From Lutjanus erythropterus (taxonomy: Eukaryota; Chordata; Actinopteri; Lutjaniformes; Lutjanidae): DNA of 64,000 nucleotides. Under the pieces are notes generated by a model. That model was not told the origin of the DNA and searched no databases. It saw only the letters and a list, made by a program, of their open reading frames with translations. The position numbers and the translations under genes were made by a program. How positions within the stretch are numbered: position 1 is the first letter of the stretch; the number at the start of each line of letters is the position of its first letter. The stretch spans positions 32,907,696-32,971,695 of the forward strand of contig CM034603.1 in NCBI GenBank assembly GCA_020091685.1. The letters are read 5' to 3'. Positions 1 to 12,995 of this stretch are shown one piece after another.

Positions 1-379
1 TCAAATCTTTATTGTAAAGGTTAATGTAGTGAAACAATAATGACAATGTTTAGCAATGAGAGTGACATTAAAGTCACAGCAAAATGATTGTTCCGTTTAT
101 TTATTTCTTTATTTATTTAAAGGAGCGTGTGCAGTATAAACCATCTTATGGTTTGACATCTTTTGAGTTGGTTAATTTATTGTTTGTAGGTTTGCACGTT
201 GTCCTTTTGGGAGTTAATAGACAGATTAAAATTGAGGAGTAACAAATTGGGAAGAAGGAGGGCATATAAATGAATGAACAAGCAGGAAAGGTTATAAAAT
301 ATGAAAGTGTAGTGGAAGGGGAGGAAGAAATCACTGATGAAAGATTAGGAATCCAAAAAAAGACATAGCAATTGAAAAA
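1..379. other. noncoding, A+T-rich
   Basis: Nothing recognised. Open frames here are short and show no family resemblance. Confidence 0.6.
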
Positions 380-963
380 AACTGACCCTTTTCACTCTGT
401 GCTCCTTTAACAGTTGATCTTAGCACCCTGCAGAACCTCAGTCAACTTTCTCCTAATCTAGACTACATCTGATAGCTAAAGTTAACACACTGCTAGCTAA
501 TTTACATAAATTGTTAACTAGCCAGTTACATCTGTTAGCTTTTGTTAGCAAAATGCCAGCTAATTTACATAAATTGTTAGCTAGCCAGTTAGCCAGCATT
601 TTGCTAACACTAACTAACTTATGATGTGACTGTGTTGCTTTTACAGGAAGCAATTTTTTTGCAGGAGAGTTATTACCTGCCCTACTCTGACTGATTAGCT
701 AGTACTTGTTGCCTTCATTGGTGTGGGTCGATTTGGTTGGTTAGATTTCAGCATGAGGAGTGAGACTGGGCAGCATTAGGGCAAGAATATCAGGACAAAC
801 CAATCAGGGGCAGAGAAAGACGGATCATCCCCTCGCCGTCCTGGGGGAAAAATATTGTGTGCTGGAAACTGGGAAGAAGAAAGTTGACCGAGGTTCTGCC
901 GGGTACCAACTGTAATTGGAGCGCAGGGCAGAAAGGGGCGGGACTTAGGAAGGGTCAGTTGTT
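380..963. mobile_element. non-autonomous DNA element with imperfect terminal inverted repeats
   Basis: The ends are inverted copies. AACTGACCC near 380 matches GGGTCAGTT near 953. Further in, ACAGTTGATCTTAGC and CAGAACCTCAGTCAACTTT (about 410-450) match inverted AAGTTGACCGAGGTTCTG and GGTACCAACTG (about 880-912). Inside are a 63-bp-spaced direct repeat (492-528 and 555-591) and a segment (about 675-810) that is an inverted copy of sequence at 45.85-45.98 kb. There is no reading frame. The superfamily is not assigned. Confidence 0.55.
492..591. repeat. two-copy direct repeat, 37-bp unit spaced 63 bp
   Basis: Positions 492-528 and 555-591 share a core CTAATTTACATAAATTGTTA followed by CTAGCCAGTTA, with two mismatches over 37 bp. 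Arms TGTTAGCAAAATGC (543-556) and GCATTTTGCTAACA (596-609) add an inverted pair around the second copy. Confidence 0.8.
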
Positions 964-1876
964 AAACATCAAGGTAAACATGACACAGCAAGGACACTAA
1001 TTTCTGTTTTGCATAAAGTTTTTGGCCTATTTTGTGTTTGAAGATTGTCTCCTATGTGTGTTAAAGTGATTCCCATATTAAAAAAAAGAGAACCAACCAC
1101 AGCACCTCTGTCATTAGGGTTGGGATGAGCGATTCTTTTATGCATGGATAATATATAAGTGTATATAAACTGCAGGATGAACTGTACCTCTACAGGTGGA
1201 GGAGAGGGGGAGAAACAGGGAAAAAACAACTGGGTTTTGGTTTCCATCCAACTAATCTTTACATCCTTTTTTAGCTCTGTGTCTTTTTTGTGCTGTTTGT
1301 GTATTTGTATAAAATATGTGTATATTTGTACGTGTATCAGCTTCATCAGTGTGTCTTTCCCCCTGTTGTAACCCTTTAGTCTCCACGCTCCCATGTCTGT
1401 ATCTGTATCTATCCTTTGTTTCATCACACAGGTGCGAGTGTGTCTTTGTGTGTGAGTTTCTTTGTTTCGTTGCTGTATTTCAGCTCATCCGTTTTTAATC
1501 TAAATTCGATCGGCCTGGGTGTTTGTCTGCTTCAGGAGCCGGCCGAGGCATAAACAAACAGACAGACAGCCGGGCAGCTGAAATACGGTTTCTTCCAGTG
1601 CATCAAAATGGCGTCATTTGCTTTTTCCTTCAGACAGACAGACCTCAGAGCTCTGGAAGCCCCAGTGTCGATGTTCTCTCCCTCTTCCCTTACCAACCAA
1701 TCAATCAATCAGAACCAAGTGTCTTTGTGATGGTAGAAGACAATCAATTTCAAATAGAGCAGAGACAAAAAAAAAAGAAGGAGGGAGAGAGAAAGAGAGT
1801 GATGGAGGAGGGCAGAGAAACTGACTGGACAGGAGGGATGGGAGGAGGAAGGAGGAAGGATGGCTCTCAGAGAGAT

Positions 1877-1878
<2 letters not shown>
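964..1878. other. noncoding stretch with purine-rich end
   Basis: No gene or element recognised. Positions 1765-1862 are strongly purine-rich on the plus strand and run into the GT microsatellite. Confidence 0.55.
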
Positions 1879-1958
<80 letters not shown>

Positions 1959-1975
1959 GTGTGTGTGTGTGTGTG
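1879..1975. repeat. (GT)n microsatellite
   Basis: About 97 bp of GT with one GC interruption near the end. Long open frames over it are artefacts of the repeat. Confidence 0.97.
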
Positions 1976-2109
1976 GTCACCTTTAACCTCAGTGGAGTGA
2001 CCTTTACGGTGGGGGCTGAGGCACATGGGACCCCTGGCTACAATGGAGGTGGTGAGGGGAGGGTCCGACTTGTTAAGTGGACATGCAATCGAAGATGTTG
2101 ATCAAATGC

Positions 2110-2112
<3 letters not shown>

Positions 2113-2153
<41 letters not shown>
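2113..2153. repeat. (CA)n microsatellite
   Basis: About 41 bp of uninterrupted CA. Confidence 0.97.
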
Positions 2154-2155
<2 letters not shown>

Positions 2156-2854
2156 TCATCACCCAGAGAGCCTTTCTTCTGATCCTCATCTCCCTGTAAA
2201 CACAGTGAGTCTGTCCGTCACGTTGGTCTGCCTTCAGCCTGTGGAGGGAGACTCAAGTAATAACTGGAACAAATAATACACCAAGTGAAAACCAGTATGG
2301 GTAAAATGTGTGTTTTGACTAAAACAAATAAAGAAACAAGCAATTGGCTGACTGGCTTTTCATTTCCTGTCTGATGGTTTCTTACCGTGGTGCTCTGTTG
2401 CCATCTAGTGGTGGAAAAACAGAAGCATGCAGACGCCCTTGTACTGTACAGCATCAGGACCACATCCAGGATTTTAGAAACACTGTGGTTCCCTAAACGC
2501 ACCCCCACACAGGCCTCAGAAAAAAACTGACCAGAGGTCATGTTTTAAAAATATTTTACTTCACTGTTCAATTATACTTTCAGTATATTTTTGTTTTTTC
2601 TGAAGGAGGAGCTTTAATTTACTTTTTTTTTTTTTTTTTTTGATAATTTTATTATAAAGAAACGGTGAGTTCAGTGTGGAAGAACCTCCAGCGCAGAGCA
2701 TCATCTCATGACAACTGGAACACTTATGAGTCAGGCCTTTTTTTTAATCAAAGGAGAACAAAATTTCAACCTCCTTTACCATTATATACTGACAGGAAAA
2801 GCTGCAGTCCATTAAACCTCACAATAAGACATCAAAACGTTTTTCCTCAGATGT

Positions 2855-2886
<32 letters not shown>

Positions 2887-3677
2887 TTGGAGCTGTCTCT
2901 TCACCACCCACAGATTATATAATTTTCCAGCTGTGAGCTTCTCTACCATTTCCTTTGTGCATTGTGGGGAACATTATTTATCAACCACCCACTCAAAGAC
3001 AAACTGCATTTAGTATGCATATAGTTTACTTTCAGTATACTTTATTTTGTCACTTTTGCAGCATGAATGCTGCTTGGAATCAGTATGAGAGTATCATTAT
3101 CGGTGTGAGATAAAAACAGACATTATAATATAAATCAGTCTTAGAGCAATGATTTTTAAAAGAAAAAAACTGCTGGCATTGAAAAAGGCCTGTAACAAAC
3201 TCTGTATGAAAAGAAAAAAAGGTTTCAAGCAGGATTTCATAATAATGAGCCTAGTTAAAAAGGGATTTTACAATTTTTTGGTTATATTAAAGGAGCTTTT
3301 TTTCAAAACTTTTATCCACCTTATCTAAAATTATCAACAGAATGTGAATAAATGACAGTTTTGATGTTTATGTATTGTGTTGCAGTGATATCTACTGAAG
3401 TTAGCAAGCTAACAAGCTAGCCCTCGGTCTGTCCTGTTTCATGATACCACTTTTTACCTCGAGAGGCAATGGTGAGTCACTGTAGCGTCCAGTCTGCCCT
3501 CTGTCATACATGAAGGGATGAAGACGTAGTGCTGTCCAAAGGGCAAAAAACCCCAGGTTTTGGCAGAAAAGAAATAGTGATAGAAATAGAAATAGACGCA
3601 GAACACAATTTAACATTGGCAATTGAAACACTAATATTGTTGGGCAAAAAAACAAACCAATGAGCTCACAGCCACGG
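2154..3677. other. noncoding, with T homopolymers
   Basis: Contains poly-T runs at about 2623-2641 and 2869-2888. No gene recognised. Confidence 0.55.
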
Positions 3678-3900
3678 CCTGTTCAATCTGCTGCTGTCTG
3701 ACAAGAGATACAGCAGTATCCGCTGCTGTATTACCAGACTACAGAACAGCTTCTTCCCTCAGGCTGTGAGAGTTCTTAAATTCATCCTCCACTCCATCAA
3801 AATTTATAGTTGTTTGTTATATTTTGCTCTGCTGTTTGTGTGTGTGTAGCATAAAGGGACTACAGATGTAAATTTTGTTATACAACTAATCCCTCTCAAT
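3678..3900 (+). mobile_element. LINE 3'-end relic (Rex1/CR1-like)
   Basis: Shows the fish LINE end pattern: a conserved stretch around CTACAGAACAGCTTCTTCCC, then a region rich in T and A. A related but more decayed piece sits at about 16030-16130 (shared GTCTGGCAAGAGATACA). No reverse transcriptase domain remains. The family is recognised by eye. Confidence 0.5.
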
Positions 3901-6900
3901 CATCGATTATGACTCATTAGAAGTGTGTGGTGGCGTCTGTATCTGCAGACACCCGTCCCTCTGCCTTTATTTCCCTATTGTCTTATTATTTTTGCTGTGC
4001 TTGGGACGTTGTAGCAAACTGAAACATTTTCTTTCCACATCCTGAGAATGGGACTCAAGAATCAAGGATCTTTCTGGTGCATTTTTACGAATAGCTCGGA
4101 CAAATTCTACTGATTCCACCTTGAGGAATAACTATATGTAAAAAGCCGATGGTATTGTTAACTTATGTAGGTCATATGGAGGCATCAATATATAAATTGA
4201 GACTGTTTCATAGCCAGTTCAAACTCCTTGTAGTAGCTTTAATATTGAACACTTCGGGTGTCAAACCTCACATTGAATTGGTCATGTAGCGTAGCTTGTA
4301 TGTGAATGTTTCATTATTTTCTGAATGTAAAATTATTTGAACATCAGGCGACACAAGCGGGCGACGAGAAGAGACACAGGACACTTTTGACAGAGTCACA
4401 TCATGCTTTTATGACGAAAAGGAGTTCATTTACAAGACAGACAGTATATAAAACAGACACTGAAATAAAAAAAGAACTCATATGTGTTTTATAGACAAGT
4501 ACATTATTGTCTCATCATCCTTCCCTTTGAGACCAAGCAGCCATGGGACTGAGCAAAACATGGGTGATCCCTGGAGAAAAGAAGCAGCAGTTAAATCCTA
4601 TATTACTATATACCTACACTATTTACAGTTCAACAGTCATTGTCCTCTGTCAGACATGGCAAGGAGGTCTACAGATTAGATGACATGATATGGCTAATAG
4701 ATCTAATATGTACAGTTTCTGTTCTTCACATCCAAGGATCCACAAAATATAACTTTTATAACTCAGGTACAGATTTTCTTAAGTCCAATTTTGGTACTTA
4801 CTGTTTAACAGTCTCTATTATGAGCCAGTTATATGCTTTAATGATTGATCAGATCACACCGTTCAATCCGACACGCTGAACAACTTGTCTTTACGTTAGC
4901 TCTGCATTTAATTGGAGCGCTCTGCACCCATTCCTAGGTTTCATAAGTCTGTAGCGACCGTGTAAACGAAGAACAACTGTGCATTAGTGCAAAAACTGAG
5001 AGTGATCGATGAGAAATGTTCTGAAATGTTTAACGAGGTCGGTGCCAGGTTGATAGAGAGACAGAGAGAGAAGACAGAGAGAGAGAAGACAGAGAGAAGA
5101 CAGAGAGGAAGAGGGTGAGGAGAGAACAGGTTTACCCCAGCCAAATTTGAGACATAAACTTCAATATTTTCCATTAAGAGGGCTCCAACAAGTACAGAGC
5201 TATACCAACGACAGCTTCCTCTGAGGAGTAGGAGAGGTAAGAGAGCGTTACATCGGCTCAGACCTGGATAAAAAACAAGTCGAAATCTGGCACCATCTCG
5301 TTCTTGAAAGAGGAAATCGTCTAAAAAGGTAATGTGGAAACCTAGGAATGAGTGCCAACCAGGTCTGTGAGAGCTCTGTACGCCTCCTCCTACTCCAGAG
5401 GGATTGTGGGAGAGTGACAAGGTTCAAGATAGATCAATGAAAAGTATGCCATTAATAATCCTATCCCCATACAGCATTGATCAGTCCCACCATCCTGCTT
5501 GGAATATCAATCATTTTATCTACAGCATACACATCCGAGCGGATCATCTGTGTGTGGATAGATATGTGTAAAAGTACAATCATCCCAAGTAAACAAGTGC
5601 TTCTTTTGTAAGACGCACAATCCGTTTAATTATTCAGGAATACAGCAGGTGATTATTTCGCCCCTGGCTTGGATTTGTACCACGTTAAAAAACACTTTGT
5701 TTGTTTCAACCAGTCCCATGGCCAGCAACGATGGCACCCATAGCTCTCCATACAAGTGTAGGTGAGTTTGGCAAGACCAATCACTGTATACAAAAGGCAT
5801 GCATAGATTAAACCTGCTAAGACCACAAGAAAGAAAGTTTCTCTAGAGAGGAGCCGATCCTTTGCATTTGATCAGCTCTCAGTCATATACAGAGAAAGAA
5901 TGATGCTGTGACATTTTTATTATCATGGTTTCTTATTGTTTCTTGTGATGGTGGTGAGACTGGGAGGGGGCATCAGAACGTATTTGTCTAATCTATAGAC
6001 TGAGTCCCAGCAAACCAGGTCAGAACTGCCGATCGGATGGAGGCCTCTCCCGATAAATCAAACAACGCCCCAGACAACACCCAGAGGCGAGGCGAGGATA
6101 GATCACACTATGGCTATAAGAAATGCTGTAAAGCACTGACTTATGAAGCTAACAGTCAATTCGCTCTCTTCAGTGTTTCACTGTATGAGACCCAAAGCTG
6201 TTATTTTATTTATTTTCCCACCACGAATGAGCATCAGCATCAGCAGTATGGTCCCATTTGTTGCTGTTATGCACTTGGACCACTTGGGGTCAGTATTGTC
6301 ACATAGAAAGGGGGGCACTTGCAATATCTGGTCAAGGTTAAGATGAAGTAGTTGTCTGTCCAAGGTGCTTTAAACAACCCTTCAGTAATGCTCAGATTCA
6401 TGTCAAATTATGCCTGAATATCTGTAAATAATAACAATTTTTCTTTGTCCAATCAACGGAAATCACTGCAGGTAATATTTCTATCTATAAAATATGTAAA
6501 AAAACTAAAAAATAGTATTTGTTTGACAGAGTCTGCTGAGAGGTCTGTTATGGAAATGGGGCTAATAAGCAAAGTAATCACCCAATCAGCCGAGCTCGCC
6601 TCTCCATCATCCCATTACTGCTCCTCTCAGCTCTGATAATTCAACTCAAGTCTAATCCAATCACAACAGCAGCTGTAAGATCTGGAGTAGGAGATGGATT
6701 CATTTAGAGTTAATATGCAGTCGGCAGTGACAGGAAACCAAGGCTGCAGAAATGCAGCCGTAAAGGTAAGACTGGAATTGCTTTTTCTTGGCCAAATATT
6801 AAGAGGACTGAAAGCAAAGTCTCCCTTAATGGAAACAGAACAAGAACTCAGGCTCGGCTGGCGATGACGCCATGATCATTGGTGTCTCAGGGTTTTGTCT

Positions 6901-7844
6901 TATTTTGGTCTGCCTCTTTTGCAGGGTTCCCCAGTGGAAGGTATCCTAATAGTGAGGTTGCTGCTGCTGTTGTAAAATGGGGCGTCTAGACTACAGTACA
7001 CCAACCCCAGGCAAGGACGAACTGGAGGAGGGAGCGGGGGATCTCTCAGCCTACTTTCTTATGTATCGCAGCAGAGGAGATGAATCAAGCTCAGCTCCAC
7101 TGGTATCTACAAACACCGAGAGTCTGTCAGCCAGACTGAGGCGACGGCTTGGCTGCAAAGCTGTTTGTACTGGCACCTTTTTTTAAAGAAAAAATAGAGA
7201 GCTGCTGAACAAGTGTCATTTCTGTCAATTAAAATGTTTAATGTATTCCTAAAGCCTTTGATATAGGCAGAAAATTTAAGCTGGACTCACAAGTCAGAGA
7301 GTGAAAACAATCGCCCAGCAATTGTTGCTGAAACTGAATGGAAAATTAAGGTTTTAAAAAACCTCCATTGCCAAACCAATCTAAAGTCTTTAGGTTGGCC
7401 CTTCGTATTCAGGCAGTGACACTGTGTGCTTAATACAGAGGAGAATGGGAAGAGAGCATCATGTCTAGGAATGTGTGTCTGAAAAAATGTGAGGGGCGTT
7501 GGTTTGTTAGTCGTTGTATTTGCACCGTTGTAACAACTACCTCACATTTATAAATCCCTGGGTGATTGGTAGGCAGCGAGATCTCCAATTGTCTGTTATC
7601 ATGAGACTAAGAAGGAACAGGAATTATTTTTTCAAAGAGCATTTAGCTTGAAGCCAATCTCAGAACCCATCACCTATCATCTGATGATGACTACACATGG
7701 AAGAAGTTAACCTTCATGCCCTTTCTGGCAGAAATCTTGATATTTTAACCCAAACCATGATCCCCCTAAATCTACCCAAGAATAACTCTCTGACAGAAAG
7801 TTTTGAGGGCTAACTTCTCCCAACAGCTCAGTGATTTAAAGGTA
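3901..7844. other. noncoding
   Basis: No gene recognised. A GA-rich minisatellite lies at 5054-5112. Open frames around 4941-5420 and 6037-6346 have no recognisable domain and no homologous neighbour exon. Confidence 0.5.
5054..5112. repeat. GA-rich tandem repeat
   Basis: Irregular units of the form AGAGAGAAGACAG repeat about four times. Confidence 0.8.
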
Positions 7845-8000
7845 AAGGTAAAGGCTAACTTTCAACATTATACAATCATACAGAGTTCAATGATACAGTC
7901 AGACTCAGTATCTGCATTTAACTCATCCTAGTACAAGGAGCAATGGGCAGCCAGTGTCCAGCGCCCAGGGACCCGCTTCAGATGTAAGCCAACACCTTAG
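7845..8000. repeat. interspersed repeat relic with GAGCAATGGGCAGCCAG motif
   Basis: The run around GAGCAATGGGCAGCCAG and CAGCGCCCAGGGACC resembles a very common teleost interspersed repeat. It is preceded by a small AAAGGT tandem. I cannot name the family. Confidence 0.4.
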
Positions 8001-9892
8001 TCAAGACTACTGACAGGAGTACTGACCTACTATACATGTTTTTGATAAAAAATGCGATACAGGTTTTTGCCTGTGGGGGCAATGGCCCCTGGGCTTCCAG
8101 ATAGGCAATGGTTATCCAGGCTAAAACTTCCTCTTCCGTGCACCGTTTCAAGTCCAATTAGTAGCTTGAGACTTTGTTTGTCAGCAGCCACCTAATCTAT
8201 ATAAAAATATATCTGCAGATAAATGCAGATAAATGAGAAAAAAGCTACTCAAAAACTAAATAATTGTAAGACAATAGCTGTTGGGTTCAGAGATCGCATT
8301 TCAGCCAATGCTTTCTGCCTCTTTTCCTCTACATGTGGGCTTTTTACCTGCAACCAAAGCCCACTCAGACGTGATTGGTCAATACAACGTATTACTTGGA
8401 CCTGAAATGCACTGCAAATGGAAAACCAGAATGTTCCAGACAACAAAATCTCGTCCTTTGCCGACAGATTCTGTATTCATATGTAGATATCTGTTAATAG
8501 AAATTAGCTTGAAGCAAGATGAGTTCCTCCTGCTTTCAAGGACTTGTGAGGCTTGAATAGATACAAGAGCTTATTTTCAACCCTGGCCAACATGAAAATG
8601 TCAGTTTTCAGTGAATGGACTGCATTAATACTCAAAATGACTCAGTGTACCACAGTTGGCAGAGAGTGAGTGTAGGCTCATAGTCATCGTATCACAACAA
8701 CCCCCCCCTTTCTACATGTGTAAGTTAAAGTGTGACAAGATAGCATCATCATCATCATCAGAGAAAATACATACAGTACAGTCCATGGGTTGTCATATCC
8801 AGAGAAAGATCCCAGAGTGGCACTGTGCAGAGCGGGAAAGTTCTAGAAATGGTTCTTCAGGAATGAGTATAGGGCGTGAAATGGGAACCAATGTTTGTTT
8901 GTTTTAGGGAACCTGGGTCACCCCTTTCATCTTTTGTCTCCACTGATCCAATCTCTGCTCCGTGTTCGATGGCATCACGAGGAGCAACAAATCATAACAC
9001 GACAACACTGACTCACCGACCACACAGTACACGTGTCTACTACCACACAACCATATTCCAGCCTAATACTGTGAACAGGGACAACGAGGGTTGGAAATGT
9101 TAAGAAGAAGACAGGGAACAGGAAGAGGGGAGGAGGACGGTAAAGACGGGGAGAAGGAGAAGAAGATAATAAAATGAAACACACCCTCATCTACGCTTAC
9201 ATTTGTGATTGATGTGTACACAATAACACCATCGACAATCACTACAGACATTCTCACTGTCTTCTAAACCTAATTTCCACTGAGAAATACGGGGGAATGG
9301 AAAAACAGAAGGGCAGGCTAAGGGAGAGGAGACGTCCGTGAAGGCAGCGTCCTGTTCTCAGCACAAAAATGGCCGCTGACACTGTTATAAAGGCGGTATG
9401 AAAACCAGGCCAATTTGTTCATCTATTCTCATTCGGCCTCATGAATCTTTAACAGCTGTTCAGTTATTCATCCTGACACAGAAGCCGCGGTTTCATCATC
9501 TCTCACAGGGGACAGAAATTGAGTTTGCAGGATTTATTTTGCAGAAGTTTTGAGAGTTTGAGGTTCTTTCTTACCTGGGGCAAATTCTTTCCAAACCACT
9601 TACTTGCCTTTATACACCGCTATAGGTGGCTGCTAACTTTTTACAGTCTGACCACTTAAATTGAAGCGATGTGTAGGCTACTTGCAATCTCTCATGACAT
9701 ATTGCACACGTCAATGAGTTGAATTTTTGTGAATAGTCCTAGTTTCAAAACAGAGATTCAGTAACTCGATTTGAACCATTAAAACGTAAGAATGTCTCAC
9801 AGCTCGTAAAGATTTTAGTAATGTGTGAACCTGTTACCAAGAAATATCTGTTATTCCGTACAGGAAGTCACTGCAACATCATGAGCTGTATG
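8001..9892. other. noncoding
   Basis: No gene recognised. A short (CAT)n lies near 8744-8760, and a purine-rich stretch on the plus strand at about 9100-9170. Confidence 0.5.
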
Positions 9893-9931
9893 ACAGTTTT
9901 GTTGAGGTAAAGTTTACCTCAACAAAACTGT
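9893..9931. repeat. perfect palindrome, 19-bp arms with 1-nt centre
   Basis: ACAGTTTTGTTGAGGTAAA (9893-9911) is exactly inverted at 9913-9931 around a single G. No transposon ends surround it. Confidence 0.95.
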
Positions 9932-10889
9932 TTACCTGATAAACCATATATTAAAATTAACTGACAACTCTTTGTCAATGAATGCATGACTTAGATCTTT
10001 CAATATTTGCAAACATGTAAAAATATGCATGTTTCAGAGGTAATTTCCATTTAGATCTAGTGGGAAACATAATCATGCTAACCTGACCATTTAGTTTAAC
10101 ATGATTTGTGTTACACTTTGCATTTTGAGTTGAATTTGTATTGTTTTTTGGTGAAATGTAATAGAAAATGTTTCGATTAAGTGTCTTAAGCATCAGGTCA
10201 GAGAGATCAATTCCATTACTTCAAATGCTACCAAGCTAACGTGATCTGTGCTAACTGTTGGTAGATCCTTAACTAAGTTTGTGTGTAAAATCTGTCCCAC
10301 GTTCTTAGAACTAGTGGTTTGGTAAATCAGGTTGCTCTAAGGGAAACCAGTAATGTGTAAATTGATTACGAGGGAATATCTGTAAATTGCTGGTGTGCAA
10401 TCAATGGCAAGCTAACTAGCATTACATGCTGTAAATTAGCTAAAAAGGGGCCAGACAATAACAAACTTCACTGCCAGTCCTTTGTAAATATAGGTATGAC
10501 TTATGCATACACAGAGAAATGTGTTTCAGGGTTAGTGAGCAGTATTCATGGAGTTTTGAATAATTGGCAAATATCAATACCTAATATTAGCATTATGTTT
10601 TGCAATTTGAGAGCTATAGGTTAAAGTTTTTTTTTTTTGATCAAGTGTCAGGTCGACCATATTCCAGTATCTCCTTTATTCTCAACTGTGAATGGGTCAC
10701 ATCTTAGCAAACTAATGTTATGCTAGTGTTGTCAGTTGATTCATTTAGCTATGCAACAGTTACACCTGGCTGCTACTGTTTTACACAAATGTTAACTGCG
10801 GAAATTGCACAATAAATACCGCTATGAAGTTGGATGTTGCAGGGACTTTGATAAATATACAGTAAATATAGACCCCATTGTTCTTTGTA
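9932..10889. other. noncoding, A+T-rich
   Basis: No gene or repeat family recognised. Confidence 0.5.
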
Positions 10890-11004
10890 CTAAAATTAGA
10901 TTTTTAAAAAATCGCAATATATCGCCTTACTTACAGTATTGCAGTATATTGAGTAAGAACCCGTTTATCGTGTATCATCAGACTCTTGCCAATACACAGC
11001 CCTA
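10890..11004. mobile_element. hAT-type element terminus (single end)
   Basis: The stretch ending CCAATACACAGCCCTA, preceded by AATCGCAATATATCGCC, resembles the end of common fish hAT elements that start TAGGGCTGTGTATTGG. The partner end was not found, so this is a fragment. Confidence 0.5.
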
Positions 11005-11753
11005 CCTTTGACTGGGCTTTGTTTTACAAAGTTTTAATTTATGAGATAAAACAATCCAACATTTAACAAATCATAGTGACATTTTAGAAATTTAGACATC
11101 AGAAAAAATAATAGAATTTCATGTAGCAGACTTGTGTGAGTGTTTTTTTTTTTTTACTATCTTGAAATAGATCCAGTTCACTGCATTAGATTTTCTTTTC
11201 TTCAGAATATTTCCGTGCCTGTTTTCAGTTGGTATGCAGACTGAGATATGAACAGGCACACACACACACAGTCTGGTGTTTGGGAATGTTATTAGGTGTT
11301 GAGAACAGAACGGTCCCACACGGAGGACGAGGAACTTTAAAACGGTAAACAGCCAAAAGGTCACGGGGAACAACAACTGAGGAAATTAAAATGGAGGACA
11401 AACGAGAATCAACAGAACACTTCAAAGAAAGTTTTTTGTTGTTTTTTTGTTGTTTTAAAACCACAGTACTACTCTCCACTATACGATGCACATGGCGTGG
11501 GTAGGGTTAACACGACTTCATTTACATTTTGAATCCTCGGTCTCCAGCCAGGGACCCCTCCCAAAGGAGGACCCAGTGGGGGTGTGTGTGGGGGGGGTTA
11601 GGGCTGTCTCTGCACTGGGCTAGGGGGGCAGAGACATTCGCACACCGACCGTCTCAGAGACAGACAGAGAGCAGCCAGCGTCACTGTTTATCAATTTGTA
11701 CGTTTATTCATGTGTAACTGTGACTGTTGTTCCTATCAATCCACATAACCTTG

Positions 11754-11754
<1 letters not shown>

Positions 11755-11793
<39 letters not shown>
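11755..11793. repeat. (TG)n microsatellite
   Basis: About 39 bp of TG. Confidence 0.96.
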
Positions 11794-11795
<2 letters not shown>

Positions 11796-12060
11796 CTGTG
11801 AGTGTGTTATGGGGTGCAACTTTATGCAAGCCCAGCGACAGCAGATGGTCTTGTGATCATCACGACAGCTTGTAAGATGGCAGTAGCAATAATTGTTATT
11901 ATATAACAGAATCATGCACGTGTTACTGTATAAAAAAAACAACCTACACATACTATGGCTTTTTTTCATCACTCACAAATTTACATCAGTTCTCTCTTAG
12001 AGAATGAATTTTGGCTTTATGGCTCTACGTACAGTATTGCTGGAATGTCATATTTTATTA

Positions 12061-12096
12061 AACAGAGTGAGTGTGTGTGTTTACACTCACTCTGTT
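12061..12096. repeat. hairpin with 14-bp perfect arms
   Basis: AACAGAGTGAGTGT (12061-12074) is exactly inverted at 12083-12096 with an 8-nt loop. Confidence 0.9.
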
Positions 12097-12859
12097 GGGT
12101 AGTCATTTCACTTTTCCTGAGAAAAGGAGCTTTACATGTGTTGCTATGTGTGTTTTCCACTACTAGGATGAGTGTGTGTGTGTGTGTGTGTGTTAATGTT
12201 TATGTGAAGACCCTTACAGTGTCACTGCGTGTCCTCTGTCTACCTCTGAGTATGACCAAACTCTCCAGGCTGCTCCCCCCTGGCAGCGCTGGGAAGGTCA
12301 GGCGTCCACCAACGCAGCAGAGGGCAGGGACGGAGGCTTGTGATGTAGGGGGAGAGGAGGAAGAGGTCACATTGACTTCTTTTCCCCCCCCTCTCGCTTC
12401 CCATTCTACCCAGCAACCCTCCTGTGACCACCAGCCCCCAGTCCACCTTGCTCTCTCTTGTGTTGGTTGCTATGGTTACTGTGGCAGCCCGTGTCTGGCG
12501 GGCTTGACTTCCTAACCAAACCCTTCCGGGCCACGGGCGGCCACAGCGGCTGTCGGCCGGTGCGCTCGTCCCAAACTCACACAGCTAACGTTGTCGCAAA
12601 ATCTCCACAAAGAAGAAAAGGCCGAATCGTGTTTCTTTGATCCAAATCCGTCATCAGTTCTCATCAAATATTATTATCAGACCATATTTTACATCCATTA
12701 AGCTTTATCTCATTAAAACAAATGGCACACGATCATGTTAATGAGGCGTTTGACCCTACAGAACCCTCCTCAATGTTCAGCCGTGGTCAGAATCGATAAA
12801 CCTGGCTGCTGTAGGTTCTATAGAAAAACATATTCAAACTGTCTTTCAAAACAATTCGT

Positions 12860-12865
12860 TTTATT
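12860..12865 (-). promoter_or_regulatory. candidate lingo3 polyadenylation signal (AATAAA)
   Basis: This is the first canonical AATAAA on the minus strand after the lingo3 stop, about 630 nt downstream. LINGO 3' UTRs can be long and other A/T hexamers follow, so this is only a candidate. Confidence 0.25.
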
Positions 12866-12995
12866 CAGTGGTGTGAACTTACAACTTAACTCTCAACTGT
12901 ATTTCTACATGCATGTCTCTTAACAAGGCAGACTTTAGAAGAGCATAGCTACAAGGTCTATAAATGGATGCTAGCCAGGTCTCCCTGTGTTACAT

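Larger units (their letters stand above)
11005..12859. other. noncoding region downstream of lingo3
   Basis: Nothing is supported here except microsatellites (11755-11793; short GT near 12171-12193) and a small hairpin at 12061-12096. Part could be lingo3 3' UTR if a distal poly(A) site is used. Position 12475-12580 is locally G+C-rich. Confidence 0.45.

Noticed and set aside
1523-2101. 192-codon plus-strand frame and overlapping 105-codon minus-strand frame
   Set aside because: Most of the peptide is produced by the GT microsatellite (alternating C-V or T-H). The rest has no domain, so it is not a gene.
12240-12640. G+C-richer block with 60-186-codon frames downstream of lingo3
   Set aside because: The frames cover repeats and homopolymers and show no domain; no evidence for a second gene or a CpG-island promoter could be made by eye.
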